Origin: JAGLQA01 sp023135565
GTDB lineage: Bacteria; Acidobacteriota; Aminicenantia; UBA2199
Direction of reading: 5' to 3'
DNA length: 64,000 bases
Assembly (NCBI GenBank): GCA_030639305.1
Contig: DAOWCY010000006.1
Location: 17,758-81,757, forward strand
Numbering within the stretch: position 1 is the stretch's first letter; every line of letters begins with the position of its first letter. Positions 16,885-24,086 of the stretch are shown piece after piece. A model generated the notes under the pieces. The model made no database searches, was not told the DNA's origin, and saw only the letters and a program-made list of their open reading frames with translations. The position numbers and the translations under genes are program-made.

Positions 16885-17280
16885 TTACTTTTGTCTTTTT
16901 TTGTCTTTGTCGGCGCTGTTTTTTAACTCTTTATATTTACCGGGAGATGCGCCGAAATATTCTCTGAAAACCCGGATAAAATAATCATAACAATAGTATC
17001 CGGTTTTTTCCGCTATCTCTCTTATCGATAAACCGGGTTCCTCTTGTAATAAAAAAGCAGCCTGGTTGATTTTTATCCTGAATATATATTCTTCGATGGT
17101 TATTTTTTTTTCTTTTTTGAAACTCCGCCATAATCGTGTTCGGCTAAGGCCTAATTCGCCGGCAATACTTTCAACCGAGAGAGTCTCCAGTTCTTCAAAT
17201 TGTAGTGTTAATACATATTCTACGACAAGGTCGGATTCGGTTAAATTTTTTTCACTTAAATATATACCCATGGTGGCCAC
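16885..17280 (-). CDS. AraC-type DNA-binding protein without sensor domain
   Basis: 131 residues, little more than the DNA-binding domain. It has two helix-turn-helix motifs: LSVESIAGELGLSRTRLWRSF and the later LSIREIAEKTGYYCYDYFIRVFREYFG with the classic PGKYKEL end. No ligand-binding or receiver domain is attached. The first codon is probably GTG at 17280 or ATG at 17271; neither has a good ribosome binding site. Targets are unknown, but the 830-base non-coding region just upstream contains a 21-base inverted repeat that could be an operator. Confidence 0.85.
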   Translation of the reverse strand: MATMGIYLSEKNLTESDLVVEYVLTLQFEELETLSVESIAGELGLSRTRLWRSFKKEKKITIEEYIFRIKINQAAFLLQEEPGLSIREIAEKTGYYCYDYFIRVFREYFGASPGKYKELKNSADKDKKRQK

Positions 17281-17368
17281 ATGTTTGTGTTAAAAAATAA
17301 CGAATTGGTTTCTTTTAGCCATTCTCAGGATTCATCTATCATAGTAACATTAATTGGATATAGAGAGC

Positions 17369-17584
17369 AACCATGAAAATTGTTACAATATATGCCCGGC
17401 GTTAACCTTAGATACGGAAAGACTGTCTATAACAAGGTCTTCGTGGTTTGAGGGAGAGGTGCTGCCGCCTAAAATTCACCTTTTCTCAAAACCGGGGGAA
17501 AATTTTCAAGGCTGAAAAACCGCATCAGAAGAGGGTCTTGGGGAAAAATGCCCTTAACCCCGGATTGTAACAATTTTCATGGTT
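17369..17584. repeat. Perfect 21-base inverted repeat pair
   Basis: AACCATGAAAATTGTTACAAT (17369-17389) recurs as its exact reverse complement at 17564-17584, 174 bases away. The region between carries no gene I can support. The arms contain the same GTAAC-AAT core as the hairpin at 16739. It could mark the ends of a small non-autonomous element, or be a pair of regulator sites. Confidence 0.75.
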
Positions 17585-17688
17585 CCCGGCAGATATGGCT
17601 CCCGGTAATGGAATAATGGTATATTATTTCCCAGGCATAGGAAATCGAGCAAAAAGTGGGCGGCGCCCACAACCTATGAGGGGCTGGT

Positions 17689-17775
17689 CAATTAACATTT
17701 AAACAATTAGCATTTAGCATGTTAAATCCGACAAAGGCTGGTGTTGTCGGATGCTAAATTTTCAATGTTAATTGC
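17689..17775. repeat. Long imperfect hairpin
   Basis: CAATTAACATT and AATGTTAATTG, AGCATTTAGCAT and ATGCTAAAT, and CCGACA and TGTCGG pair as nested arms with a few bulges. It is AT-rich and has no coding frame. It is part of the 832-base gene-free region 17281-18112, which otherwise contains the promoter at 17834 and repeat DNA at 17961. Confidence 0.6.
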
Positions 17776-17833
17776 TAATTTTACAATGTTCCGCACCTTT
17801 CCGCGAACATCCCGAACATTTACTTTAAAACGC

Positions 17834-17862
17834 TTGACAAAGGATACTATTTCTGATATAAA
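17834..17862 (+). promoter_or_regulatory. Promoter for the caspase-like gene
   Basis: TTGACA (17834-17839), a 17-base spacer and TATAAA (17857-17862). The gene starts about 250 bases downstream, leaving a long leader that contains repeat DNA. Confidence 0.65.
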
Positions 17863-17960
17863 GTTTTCCTGGACCTGTTAGTCCGTATCGGTAGCTAAGA
17901 ACAACGAAAACTACAGCAGCTAATCACCACAGCGAATTCTCACCCGGATACCGGGAAAAA

Positions 17961-18072
17961 CAAAGCCCGCGGCGCGGGCACCCTATAAGCAGAACCGCGG
18001 GGGGACGGCGTCCCCAGCCTATAAGCCGCTGCGCGGCAAAAACAGCAGCGGCGGGGAATCCAAAACCCGAAG
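17961..18072 (+). repeat. Type B palindromic repeat in a leader
   Basis: AAAGCCCGCGGCGCGGGC, then CCTATAAG, a GGGGACGGCGTCCCC palindrome and GCGGCAAAAACAGCAGC... ending in AATCCAAAACCCGAAGTGTGA. The same order recurs at 22306-22388 (in a gene) and, inverted, at 44681-44759. It lies in the leader of the caspase-like gene. Confidence 0.8.
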
Positions 18073-18112
18073 TGTGATAAAAAAAAACAAACTTTAAAAT
18101 AGGAGGAAAAAT

Positions 18113-18982
18113 ATGACATCAACAAAAAAACTCTCTCACGGGAAAACTTTAAGTTTATTACTGGTGTTTTCCTTAGTATTAAGTGTTAGCCTCTCGGCCA
18201 CTCCACCACCGGTGCCGAAATTCGCTGTGGTGGTAGTAGGCGCCAATCAAGCCGACCCGGAAAGTATGCATATCGCTTTCGGGAATACCGGCGACCGGGT
18301 GTACAGCACCCTGAAAACAAAAGGCTTTACGGACGCCAACATTCTCTATTTAAGCTGGGATTTCGGCCCTAACCCGAATGTGGACGGTCTCTCCACGAAA
18401 GCCAATATCTCCTGGGGTTTGCAAACCTGGCTGCGTAACAACCTCAACAACGGCCTGATGGACGAAACCGTGGTGATCTATTTTATCGATCACGGCGGTG
18501 TGAATGTGGGCGGTTATTTTTTCGTACCCTTTGATAACCCCACCAATTTCGTTTATGATTGGGAACTCAGCAATTGGGTCAACATAGGGCTGTCCGAATG
18601 GGTTATCACCACGAATTACAATGTTTGCAACATCGTTATCGAAACCTGTTTCAGCGGCAACCTCATCGGTTGGACCCCCACCGGCCTCAGCGGTCCGAAC
18701 CGGATCGTAGTTACCGCTACGGATACTATGCTGCAAGCCTATTCCTGGTGGATGCCGCCCCAGATATGGTATGACCAGCGCCCGGCAGATTCCAACGGGG
18801 AGGCGATTTTTTCTTACTACTTCTTGAAGATGATCGGTGCCGGCAGAGATGTGCAGATGGCTTTTAACCGGTCTTTTATCCAGACGGTTAATGAAGTCCT
18901 TCGCCTGGCTTTACTCTCCGGGGGCAATGAGCAGCAGAATCCCATGATCGACAATCAATGTCCAGGTCAACTTTTCTGGTAG
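18113..18982 (+). CDS. Secreted caspase-like (clan CD) protease
   Basis: 289 residues. An N-terminal signal peptide (Lys-rich start, hydrophobic ~12-28, SLSA/T cleavage region) sends it across the inner membrane. The body has the clan CD caspase/legumain arrangement: a strand ending FAVVVVGAN, the catalytic His in VIYFIDHGG (H127), and the catalytic Cys in VIETCFSG (C179). Both residues are present. The C13-like DHGG/CFSG motifs suggest specificity for Asn, Asp or basic residues, but this is not resolved. It is monocistronic with its own promoter, AGGAGG site and downstream hairpin. Protein processing at the cell surface is the likely role. Confidence 0.85.
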   Translation: MTSTKKLSHGKTLSLLLVFSLVLSVSLSATPPPVPKFAVVVVGANQADPESMHIAFGNTGDRVYSTLKTKGFTDANILYLSWDFGPNPNVDGLSTKANISWGLQTWLRNNLNNGLMDETVVIYFIDHGGVNVGGYFFVPFDNPTNFVYDWELSNWVNIGLSEWVITTNYNVCNIVIETCFSGNLIGWTPTGLSGPNRIVVTATDTMLQAYSWWMPPQIWYDQRPADSNGEAIFSYYFLKMIGAGRDVQMAFNRSFIQTVNEVLRLALLSGGNEQQNPMIDNQCPGQLFW

Positions 18983-19009
18983 AGAATTAGCTATCCCGTT
19001 TTTCAACAA

Positions 19010-19042
19010 GCAGCCCGGGAGTTGTTTTAATTCCCGGGCTGC
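19010..19042 (+). terminator. Hairpin after the caspase-like gene
   Basis: GCAGCCCGGGA and TCCCGGGCTGC form a perfect 11-bp stem with an 11-base loop, 28 bases after the stop. It has no following T run, so it may need help or act to stabilise the 3' end. Confidence 0.6.
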
Positions 19043-19070
19043 CTGTTCTCCAACGTAACTATTCACCCGG

Positions 19071-19099
19071 TTGTTTATCGATTTGGGATATGGTATAGT
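19071..19099 (+). promoter_or_regulatory. Promoter of the PilN/PilO-like pair
   Basis: TTGTTT (19071-19076), a 17-base spacer and TATAGT (19094-19099), about 35 bases before the ATG. Confidence 0.5.
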
Positions 19100-19134
19100 G
19101 TTGCCTTCGACTTCGTCGTAAGAGGTAATCTATC

Positions 19135-19698
19135 ATGTCTAAAAAAAACAACGAAAATTCTCGATATACGGAAAAGAAGAGCCGCGGCGGTAGATATGTC
19201 GGCCTCAAAATATTTTCCGGTATCGTTTCGGTGGCCCTGATCGCAGCCACTATCCACATCCAGGGCGTAAAAAACGTTCATAAAAAAGAACTGGTAAAAA
19301 TCAGTTTACAATTCCAGGATTTGAATGAACAGGTTTCCCAAATCGAAAATACCAAAAAGAAAAGAAGCGATTTTTTCAAAAACAAATTCCTGATCGACTA
19401 TCCGCCGCGTTATTCTTTTGCAGTTTCCGATTTTACCCGGCGCTTAAGTTTGACCGCCCCAGGCGGCATGAAGTTCGACTCCATGGAGATAAGACCCGGG
19501 CCGCGGAATTTTACTTTTTCTCTCAGCGGCAGGGTAAAACCCGCCGAAAGTGGAAAAATGAACCGGCTGTTTTTCGAGTTTTACCGCGAATTAGAGAGTT
19601 TCGACAACCTGATGCATGTTGTACCTTCTAAGAAAGAGGTCGATGCAGCGGGCCGGGGTTTGTTTTTTAGCATAGACGGGGAGGTGGAAGTAGAATGA
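19135..19698 (+). CDS. PilN-like inner-membrane assembly protein
   Basis: 187 residues. A short basic cytoplasmic tail is followed by one membrane helix (~27-43), a charged coiled coil (~48-80) and a periplasmic ferredoxin-like domain, the layout of PilN and other type IV pilus or type II secretion alignment proteins. Sequence similarity is weak; the call rests on the architecture and on being paired with a PilO-like gene. It overlaps that gene by four bases (ATGA). No PilM, PilP or PilQ gene is nearby, so a role outside classic pili is possible. Confidence 0.6.
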   Translation: MSKKNNENSRYTEKKSRGGRYVGLKIFSGIVSVALIAATIHIQGVKNVHKKELVKISLQFQDLNEQVSQIENTKKKRSDFFKNKFLIDYPPRYSFAVSDFTRRLSLTAPGGMKFDSMEIRPGPRNFTFSLSGRVKPAESGKMNRLFFEFYRELESFDNLMHVVPSKKEVDAAGRGLFFSIDGEVEVE

Positions 19699-20459
19699 AG
19701 AAAGGACGCTTAATGGTTGGGATAAGCGGTATTTTATTAATTATCGCAGTAGTGTTTGTTTATTTATCGTTCTATTTTTTTCCCACTGTAGAAGACATCA
19801 ACAAGTATAGACGGGAAGCAAAAGATATAAAAGCGCGGCTAGCTGATTTCGGGCAAGTGGAGAGAAATTTTTCTTTTCCCGACGAAAAAGAGGAAGATTA
19901 TTTTGAAAAAGCGGGAAAGGAATTTAAAAATAAAATCCCCAAAATAAGGGGCAAAGGTGATTTAGCCCGGCTGCTGGACCCGGTTTCCGGTTATTTGCGG
20001 GAACTGGCCGGGGCAGATGGCATCGCAGCTCTTGTTATCGAGCCGGGCAGCGAAGAGGCTGGGAAAGAAGCAGCGGGTTTTTTAAAATACCGGGTTATGC
20101 TGCTGCGTTTTACCGGGGAATTAGGAAAAGGGCTTAATTTTATCAACCACATTCCCTGGGGTAAATATTACATAGGCGTGGATAAAATCACCCTATCCGG
20201 GAGCGGGGAGCTGCCCGGCTTCGGGGTTAAACTCAGGGTCTATTATTTCGCTACCGGAGGAGCTTCCGCGCAAACGGACGCAGCCCGGGATACTGCAAAA
20301 ACCGGCGAAGGGGGTTTAGAGATCGATTTCGATTCGGAAATCTTATTGGAGCGGGTGTATTATAATGTACCCGAACGTTACATAAAAAGAGAACTGCCCA
20401 CCGCCCCACTCGCGCCCCGTACGCAGGGGCAGCGTGTGAGCGCTTTTGATTTTAAATAA
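19695..20459 (+). CDS. PilO-like inner-membrane assembly protein
   Basis: 254 residues. One membrane helix (~8-29), then a coiled coil with KEEDYFEKAGKEFKNKIP, then a periplasmic domain with a FINHIPWGKYYIGVDKITL segment typical of PilO proteins. It should heterodimerise with the preceding PilN-like protein. The last ~15 residues (from about 240, ending GQRVSAFDFK) and the TAA stop are encoded by a copy of the palindromic repeat, so the native C-terminus has been replaced or extended. Confidence 0.6.
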   Translation: MKKGRLMVGISGILLIIAVVFVYLSFYFFPTVEDINKYRREAKDIKARLADFGQVERNFSFPDEKEEDYFEKAGKEFKNKIPKIRGKGDLARLLDPVSGYLRELAGADGIAALVIEPGSEEAGKEAAGFLKYRVMLLRFTGELGKGLNFINHIPWGKYYIGVDKITLSGSGELPGFGVKLRVYYFATGGASAQTDAARDTAKTGEGGLEIDFDSEILLERVYYNVPERYIKRELPTAPLAPRTQGQRVSAFDFK

Positions 20460-20512
20460 ACAAAAGTTTTGATCAAACTTTTTCAAAAGTTTGGCCCCCG
20501 GCAGGGCCGCCC
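20411..20512 (+). repeat. Repeat copy that ends two convergent genes
   Basis: CGCGCCCCGTACGCAGGGGC, then CAGCGTGTGAGCGCTTTTGA, AAAAGTTTTGATCAAACTTT and GGCCCCCGGCAGGGCCGCC. The stop of the PilO-like gene (20457-20459) and that of the minus-strand small gene (20473-20475) both lie inside it, 13 bases apart. Confidence 0.85.
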
Positions 20513-20670
20513 AATCCTGTGTCTTTAGCGATTTCCTGACATTTTTGCAGGGCTTCCCTGGCATATTCTATGCCTAATTTCTCTTTTAATTCGGAGAATG
20601 AAATCTTTGCTTTTTTAAATCCATGCTTAACAAAATCAACCTCGTTAATAGAAACGCTTAAAGTCCTCAT
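20473..20670 (-). CDS. Small antitoxin-like protein with repeat-encoded tail
   Basis: 65 residues starting at the ATG at 20670, with GAGG upstream. Residues 1-53 have the look of a small antitoxin: a strand MRTLSVSINEVDFV, a basic KKAKISFSELKEKLG helix and an EALQKCQEIAK helix. The last 12 residues (GGPAGGQTFEKV) and the TGA stop come from the palindromic repeat at 20411-20512. No toxin gene is next to it. The family is not recognised with confidence. Confidence 0.6.
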   Translation of the reverse strand: MRTLSVSINEVDFVKHGFKKAKISFSELKEKLGIEYAREALQKCQEIAKDTGLGGPAGGQTFEKV

Positions 20671-20690
20671 AAATTTTTCCTCGTTATAAA

Positions 20691-20719
20691 TATATAGTAT
20701 AAATCGCCGCAAAAATCAA
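20691..20719 (-). promoter_or_regulatory. Promoter of the small antitoxin-like gene
   Basis: On the minus strand TTGATT (20714-20719), a 17-base spacer and TATATA (20691-20696), about 20 bases before the ATG. Confidence 0.5.
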
Positions 20720-20799
20720 CCCCGGCAAAAAAAATCATGCCTTTACTCCTTGCCGGAGGCCCCGCGGCGCGGGGAGAGGAAATTCCTGAACGCAGCCAA

Positions 20800-21591
20800 C
20801 TAAATTTCGATGATTTTGCCGGTTCCTAAAGTGACGAAATTTTCCCCGAAGGCCGCTTTGATCGCTGCGATGGCCTTATCACCGGTACAGTGAGTAGCAC
20901 CGATTTTTTTTATGCCTAACTCTTTGAAACGCTCGATAATTTTTTCTAATTCCACCGCGGATTTTCTCATCAGGTGAAAACCCCCGAAAACAAAGTAAAC
21001 CTCTTTGTTTTTAAACATCTTTTTGGCCTGTTCTACTATTTCGACGATTCCCGGGTGGGCGCAGCCGGTCAAGACGATTAGTCCTTTGGGACTGTCTATA
21101 ACCAGGGACTGTTCTTTTATTTTATCTCCCATTTCCCCGGTCAGGAATACATGTTTGCAAATTTCTTTGGGCTTTGCTTCACGAAAAGCCGCAGCCCCGG
21201 TTTTTTCGATTTTTTTTATATATTTGTCCGGGGTGGAAGCCGGCATGTAGACCGGGACATCGTTCTTCACCTTCAGCGCTTCGAAAAGTCCGCCGGTGTG
21301 GTCATAGTGATTGTGTGAGATGGCGATGATTTCCATTTTTTGTAGGTTGACGCCCAATTTTTGTAGGTTGTGGAGTAGAATCGGGGGTTTGGTGCCCGTA
21401 TCGAATAGGATGGTTTTTTCCGTACCTTCGATCAAACAGGCGAAACCCCAATCTGCTTTGGTTCCTTCGCTAAACACATAGTTATCGTAGAGGATGGTTA
21501 TTGTGAGGGAAGGGGCGTCCCCGGCGTTAAGCATCCCCCCTGAAGCAAAAACAAAAGACACACCCATTACTAAAGAAACTAAATTTTTCAT
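20800..21591 (-). CDS. Exported MBL-fold metallo-hydrolase
   Basis: 263 residues. A signal peptide (residues ~1-24, LVSLVMGVSFVFASGGMLNA) precedes an MBL fold with SHNHYDHTGG, a later LTGCAHPG and a C-terminal GATHCTGD, together with the ILFDTGTKP strand. This is the group annotated as MptA/dihydropterin-like MBL hydrolases; the name often does not reflect the substrate. The signal peptide places it in the periplasm. GGAGG precedes the ATG. It stands alone between promoters of both neighbours. Confidence 0.82.
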   Translation of the reverse strand: MKNLVSLVMGVSFVFASGGMLNAGDAPSLTITILYDNYVFSEGTKADWGFACLIEGTEKTILFDTGTKPPILLHNLQKLGVNLQKMEIIAISHNHYDHTGGLFEALKVKNDVPVYMPASTPDKYIKKIEKTGAAAFREAKPKEICKHVFLTGEMGDKIKEQSLVIDSPKGLIVLTGCAHPGIVEIVEQAKKMFKNKEVYFVFGGFHLMRKSAVELEKIIERFKELGIKKIGATHCTGDKAIAAIKAAFGENFVTLGTGKIIEI

Positions 21592-21667
21592 TGAATACCT
21601 CCGAAATTAAATATCCTTATATTATTATACTATTTGTCGGCGTATTTGGTTTTCTCTCTCTTTTTCA

Positions 21668-21696
21668 TTGAAATCCGGCTGTTTTTTGTATAAAAT
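21668..21696 (+). promoter_or_regulatory. Promoter of the glycan operon
   Basis: TTGAAA (21668-21673), a 17-base spacer and TAAAAT (21691-21696). This argues against a TTG start at 21668 for the downstream gene. A six-codon frame (ATG 21702, stop 21720-21722) overlaps the real start by four bases. Confidence 0.6.
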
Positions 21697-21718
21697 AAAC
21701 AATGGTAAAAAAAACGAT

Positions 21719-23275
21719 ATGAATAAATTGCAAAACGAAATCCCAGGCAGCCGGGCAAAACTATATATGTACCTCTATATTATTATTACCTGCCTGCTCT
21801 GTTTCGGGGCAACCGTTTTCCTGCCCTTAGATCCGGGCTATAAAAGACTGCTGGAACAACCGACTAAAATCCTGTTGAAAACTCCGATGGCGGCGCTCTT
21901 TTTTACTTTTTGTTTTGTGATGCTGTTCTTTTTGCAATTCAAACTGACTGAAACTATTAATAAGAAAAAAGCCGTCCTGATCTTAATTATCGTGGGAATT
22001 ATTTATTTTGTTTCCATGCCTTTTTTCTCATCGGATATTTTCCTGTATACTTTCAAAGGAAAAATACAAGCCGAACTTTCTCTTAATCCTTACGAATTCG
22101 TGAAATATTTCGATACCCCTTACCAATACCTGTCGCCCTGGGTTTTCGTGCCCCTGGCCTACGGCCCTTTGACCAATTTGGTTTTTAAAACTTTTTATTT
22201 CCAGGGCCTTTCGCCGGTGGCAAATATGTATGTCCTGAAAGCTGTTTTCCTGCTCTTTTATGCAGGCACCGTCCTAATGGTCTACAAATATCTACAGCGG
22301 GAAAACAAGCCCAGCACCCAGCGGGTGCACCCTATGAGCCGCGGCGCGGCAAAAACAATAGACGACGGGGAATCCAAAACCCGCAGTTTGCTAAACAAGC
22401 AGAGCCTAAACGACGAAACGGGGAAAAATTTCGTGTTTTTTGCTCTTTCACCGCTGCTCCTCATCGAAGGTCTCCTCTGCGCCCACTTAGATGTGATGCC
22501 GCTTTTTTATTTTATTCTTTCGCTTATTTTTTTACAGAGTGGAGCTTCAGAAATCATCAAAAACGTGCCTCCGGCGGCCAAAAACCTTTTTGAAAAAAGG
22601 TTTCCGGACTTCCAAAAACTTCTGTTGAGCCGCTTCGCGGCAAATGTTTTTTTTCCGCTCAGTTTTTTCTGCCTGGGGATGGCCGCCGCATTCAAAGTAA
22701 ACTATGCCATTTTTATGCTTCCCTTCCTGATCGAAAGCATGAGAAAAAATAAATGGCACTTCCTGCACGGCGCTTTTTTTGTCCTGCCGGTGGCTGCTTC
22801 CATGATATTCTATCCCGATATTAACAAATATATCGGCTCTATTAAATACGTGGCCTCGCTGACCGGCGTCTCCTGTATAAAACTTTTCGATAAAATCAAA
22901 CCGCTGCAGTACCTGTTTCTTGTTTTAATCGCAGCGGCATTCGTTTACTTTCTTTATCTCTACCTCAAAAAAAGAATCGACGTTTTTCGATTCTCTTTTA
23001 TTTTTTTTATGATCTTCCTGTTTTTTAACAAAATTTTCCAACCCTGGCATATTTTCCCCATCTACGGGCTGCTCCTATTCCTAAAACCGCGAAAATTCGA
23101 TTATTTCGGTTTGCTGTCCATGACAGGGATATATTCGGTGTATTTTATTTTTTACCAGTGGAATGAGATGCAGAACTTTATCGCATCTGTAATAATCCTG
23201 TGCGCAATCGGTTATACGGTTATTTCAGAATTAATCGCCGTCAAAAAAACAGCAGGGAGGCAGAGTGCAAGATAA
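21719..23275 (+). CDS. Multi-pass membrane glycosyltransferase-like protein
   Basis: 518 residues with about ten membrane helices, resembling the GT-C lipid-linked mannosyltransferase group (an early luminal FFSSDIFLYTFKGKI loop with an acidic residue, and NPYEFVKYF and AYGPLTNL segments). It would transfer a sugar from a polyprenyl-phosphate donor outside the membrane. Two segments look foreign: residues ~196-223 (STQRVHPMSRGAAKT...) and ~282-308 (PPAAKNLFEKRFPDFQKLLL) are both encoded by palindromic repeat sequence, in frame, in loops between helices. Start set at the ATG at 21719 from the promoter and small overlapping frame. It overlaps the next gene by 11 bases. Confidence 0.75.
   Translation: MNKLQNEIPGSRAKLYMYLYIIITCLLCFGATVFLPLDPGYKRLLEQPTKILLKTPMAALFFTFCFVMLFFLQFKLTETINKKKAVLILIIVGIIYFVSMPFFSSDIFLYTFKGKIQAELSLNPYEFVKYFDTPYQYLSPWVFVPLAYGPLTNLVFKTFYFQGLSPVANMYVLKAVFLLFYAGTVLMVYKYLQRENKPSTQRVHPMSRGAAKTIDDGESKTRSLLNKQSLNDETGKNFVFFALSPLLLIEGLLCAHLDVMPLFYFILSLIFLQSGASEIIKNVPPAAKNLFEKRFPDFQKLLLSRFAANVFFPLSFFCLGMAAAFKVNYAIFMLPFLIESMRKNKWHFLHGAFFVLPVAASMIFYPDINKYIGSIKYVASLTGVSCIKLFDKIKPLQYLFLVLIAAAFVYFLYLYLKKRIDVFRFSFIFFMIFLFFNKIFQPWHIFPIYGLLLFLKPRKFDYFGLLSMTGIYSVYFIFYQWNEMQNFIASVIILCAIGYTVISELIAVKKTAGRQSAR
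22306..22388 (+). repeat. Type B repeat inside a coding region
   Basis: AAGCCCAGCACCCAGCGGGTGCACCC..., GCCGCGGCGCGGCAAAAACA, GGGGAATCCAAAACCCGCAG. It matches the non-coding copy at 17961-18072. No stop arises in the host frame. Confidence 0.8.
22566..22643 (-). repeat. Type A repeat variant inside a coding region
   Basis: GCCTCCGGCGGCCAAAAACC, TTTTTGAAAAAAGGTTTCCG, GACTTCCAAAAACTTCTGTT, GAGCCGCTTCGCGGC. It is the reverse orientation of the array end at about 15035-15110 and keeps the host frame open. Confidence 0.8.
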
Positions 23276-24086
23276 ATCGAAAGAAAAAGCCTTTTTCGAC
23301 CGTTTTTCCGCTGTCAAAGAGTACGATGTGTTTACGCCCTACGGCTATAGATCGATCATCGAAGATTATCTAAAGTTAATCGGCAGCCGAGTTGCTAAAA
23401 AGGGTACACCTGGGGAAACTAAACAAAAGTTTTTTGGGGGGTCCAGGGGGGCGATTTTTCAAAAAAGCCCCCCTGGTCGCCGAAGGCAAGAAAAGATAAT
23501 CGACTTAGGCTGCGGCACCGGGAATTTTACTCGCAGGTTCGCCGCATCTTACGAAGCCCGTTTTTTCGGCCTCGATATTTCGCAAAAATCGGCGGCCCTG
23601 GCTGCCCGGTTGGACCCGGGGATAAACTACTGCGCCGGGGATATCGAACATTGTTGTTTTAAAAAGGAAAACTTCGACATAGTGCTTTTTTCCGGCGTAC
23701 TGCATCATTTCGAGGATTACGAAACCTGCCTGCGGGAAGGTTTCCGTTTATTAAAAAAAGGCGGCTGTATGCTCTCTTATGACCCCAATATTAAGAATCC
23801 CGCTATGTGGCTCTACCGCCACCCGGCCTCTCCTTTTTTCTCGAAAAAAGGCAAAACCGACAACGAACAACTGCTCTCGGTTTCCCAATTAGCGTTATCT
23901 TTGCAAAAAACAGGCTTTACGAATATAGACGTCCACGGCATCGGCGGCGTCACTTTCAAGTATGTAGAATCGCGTGTAGGGCGGCTTTTACTGCCTTTTT
24001 ACAACCTTTTCGAAGCGCTGTTGGGACTCATTCCCCCGGCCAAAAAATACGGTTCTTTTGTTATCGCCTATGGAGAGAAAGCATGA
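23265..24086 (+). CDS. Class I SAM-dependent methyltransferase
   Basis: 273 residues, GTG start preceded by GGGAGG. Motif I is IIDLGCGTGNFTR (~77-89), then the FFGLDIS acidic loop, a FDIVLFSGVLHHFEDYETCL motif and an LLKKGGCMLSYDPN segment, all of the UbiE/Coq5-like Rossmann group. Residues ~54-75 (KQKFFGGSRGAIFQKSPPGR) are encoded by a palindromic repeat inserted just before motif I, in frame. It sits between a membrane glycosyltransferase and a radical SAM enzyme and overlaps both (ATGA with the latter), so it probably methylates a sugar or lipid in that pathway. Confidence 0.85.
   Translation: MQDKSKEKAFFDRFSAVKEYDVFTPYGYRSIIEDYLKLIGSRVAKKGTPGETKQKFFGGSRGAIFQKSPPGRRRQEKIIDLGCGTGNFTRRFAASYEARFFGLDISQKSAALAARLDPGINYCAGDIEHCCFKKENFDIVLFSGVLHHFEDYETCLREGFRLLKKGGCMLSYDPNIKNPAMWLYRHPASPFFSKKGKTDNEQLLSVSQLALSLQKTGFTNIDVHGIGGVTFKYVESRVGRLLLPFYNLFEALLGLIPPAKKYGSFVIAYGEKA
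23424..23490 (+). repeat. Type A3 repeat inside the methyltransferase
   Basis: CAAAAGTTTTTTGGGGGGTC, GGGGGGCGATTTTTCAAAAA, AGCCCCCCTGGTCGCCGAAG. The same form occurs as intergenic DNA at 45505-45568. Confidence 0.8.

Noticed and set aside
17940..18125. 61-residue minus-strand frame rich in Arg/Pro
   Set aside because: It is encoded by type B repeat DNA, and the same kind of frame appears in other copies.
21668..21718. TTG start for the glycosyltransferase
   Set aside because: TTGAAA at 21668 is the -35 box of a good promoter.
23807..24082. Longer start for the radical SAM gene
   Set aside because: The extra 92 residues lie over the methyltransferase gene; the ATG at 24083 overlaps its stop (ATGA) and begins the family N-terminus.
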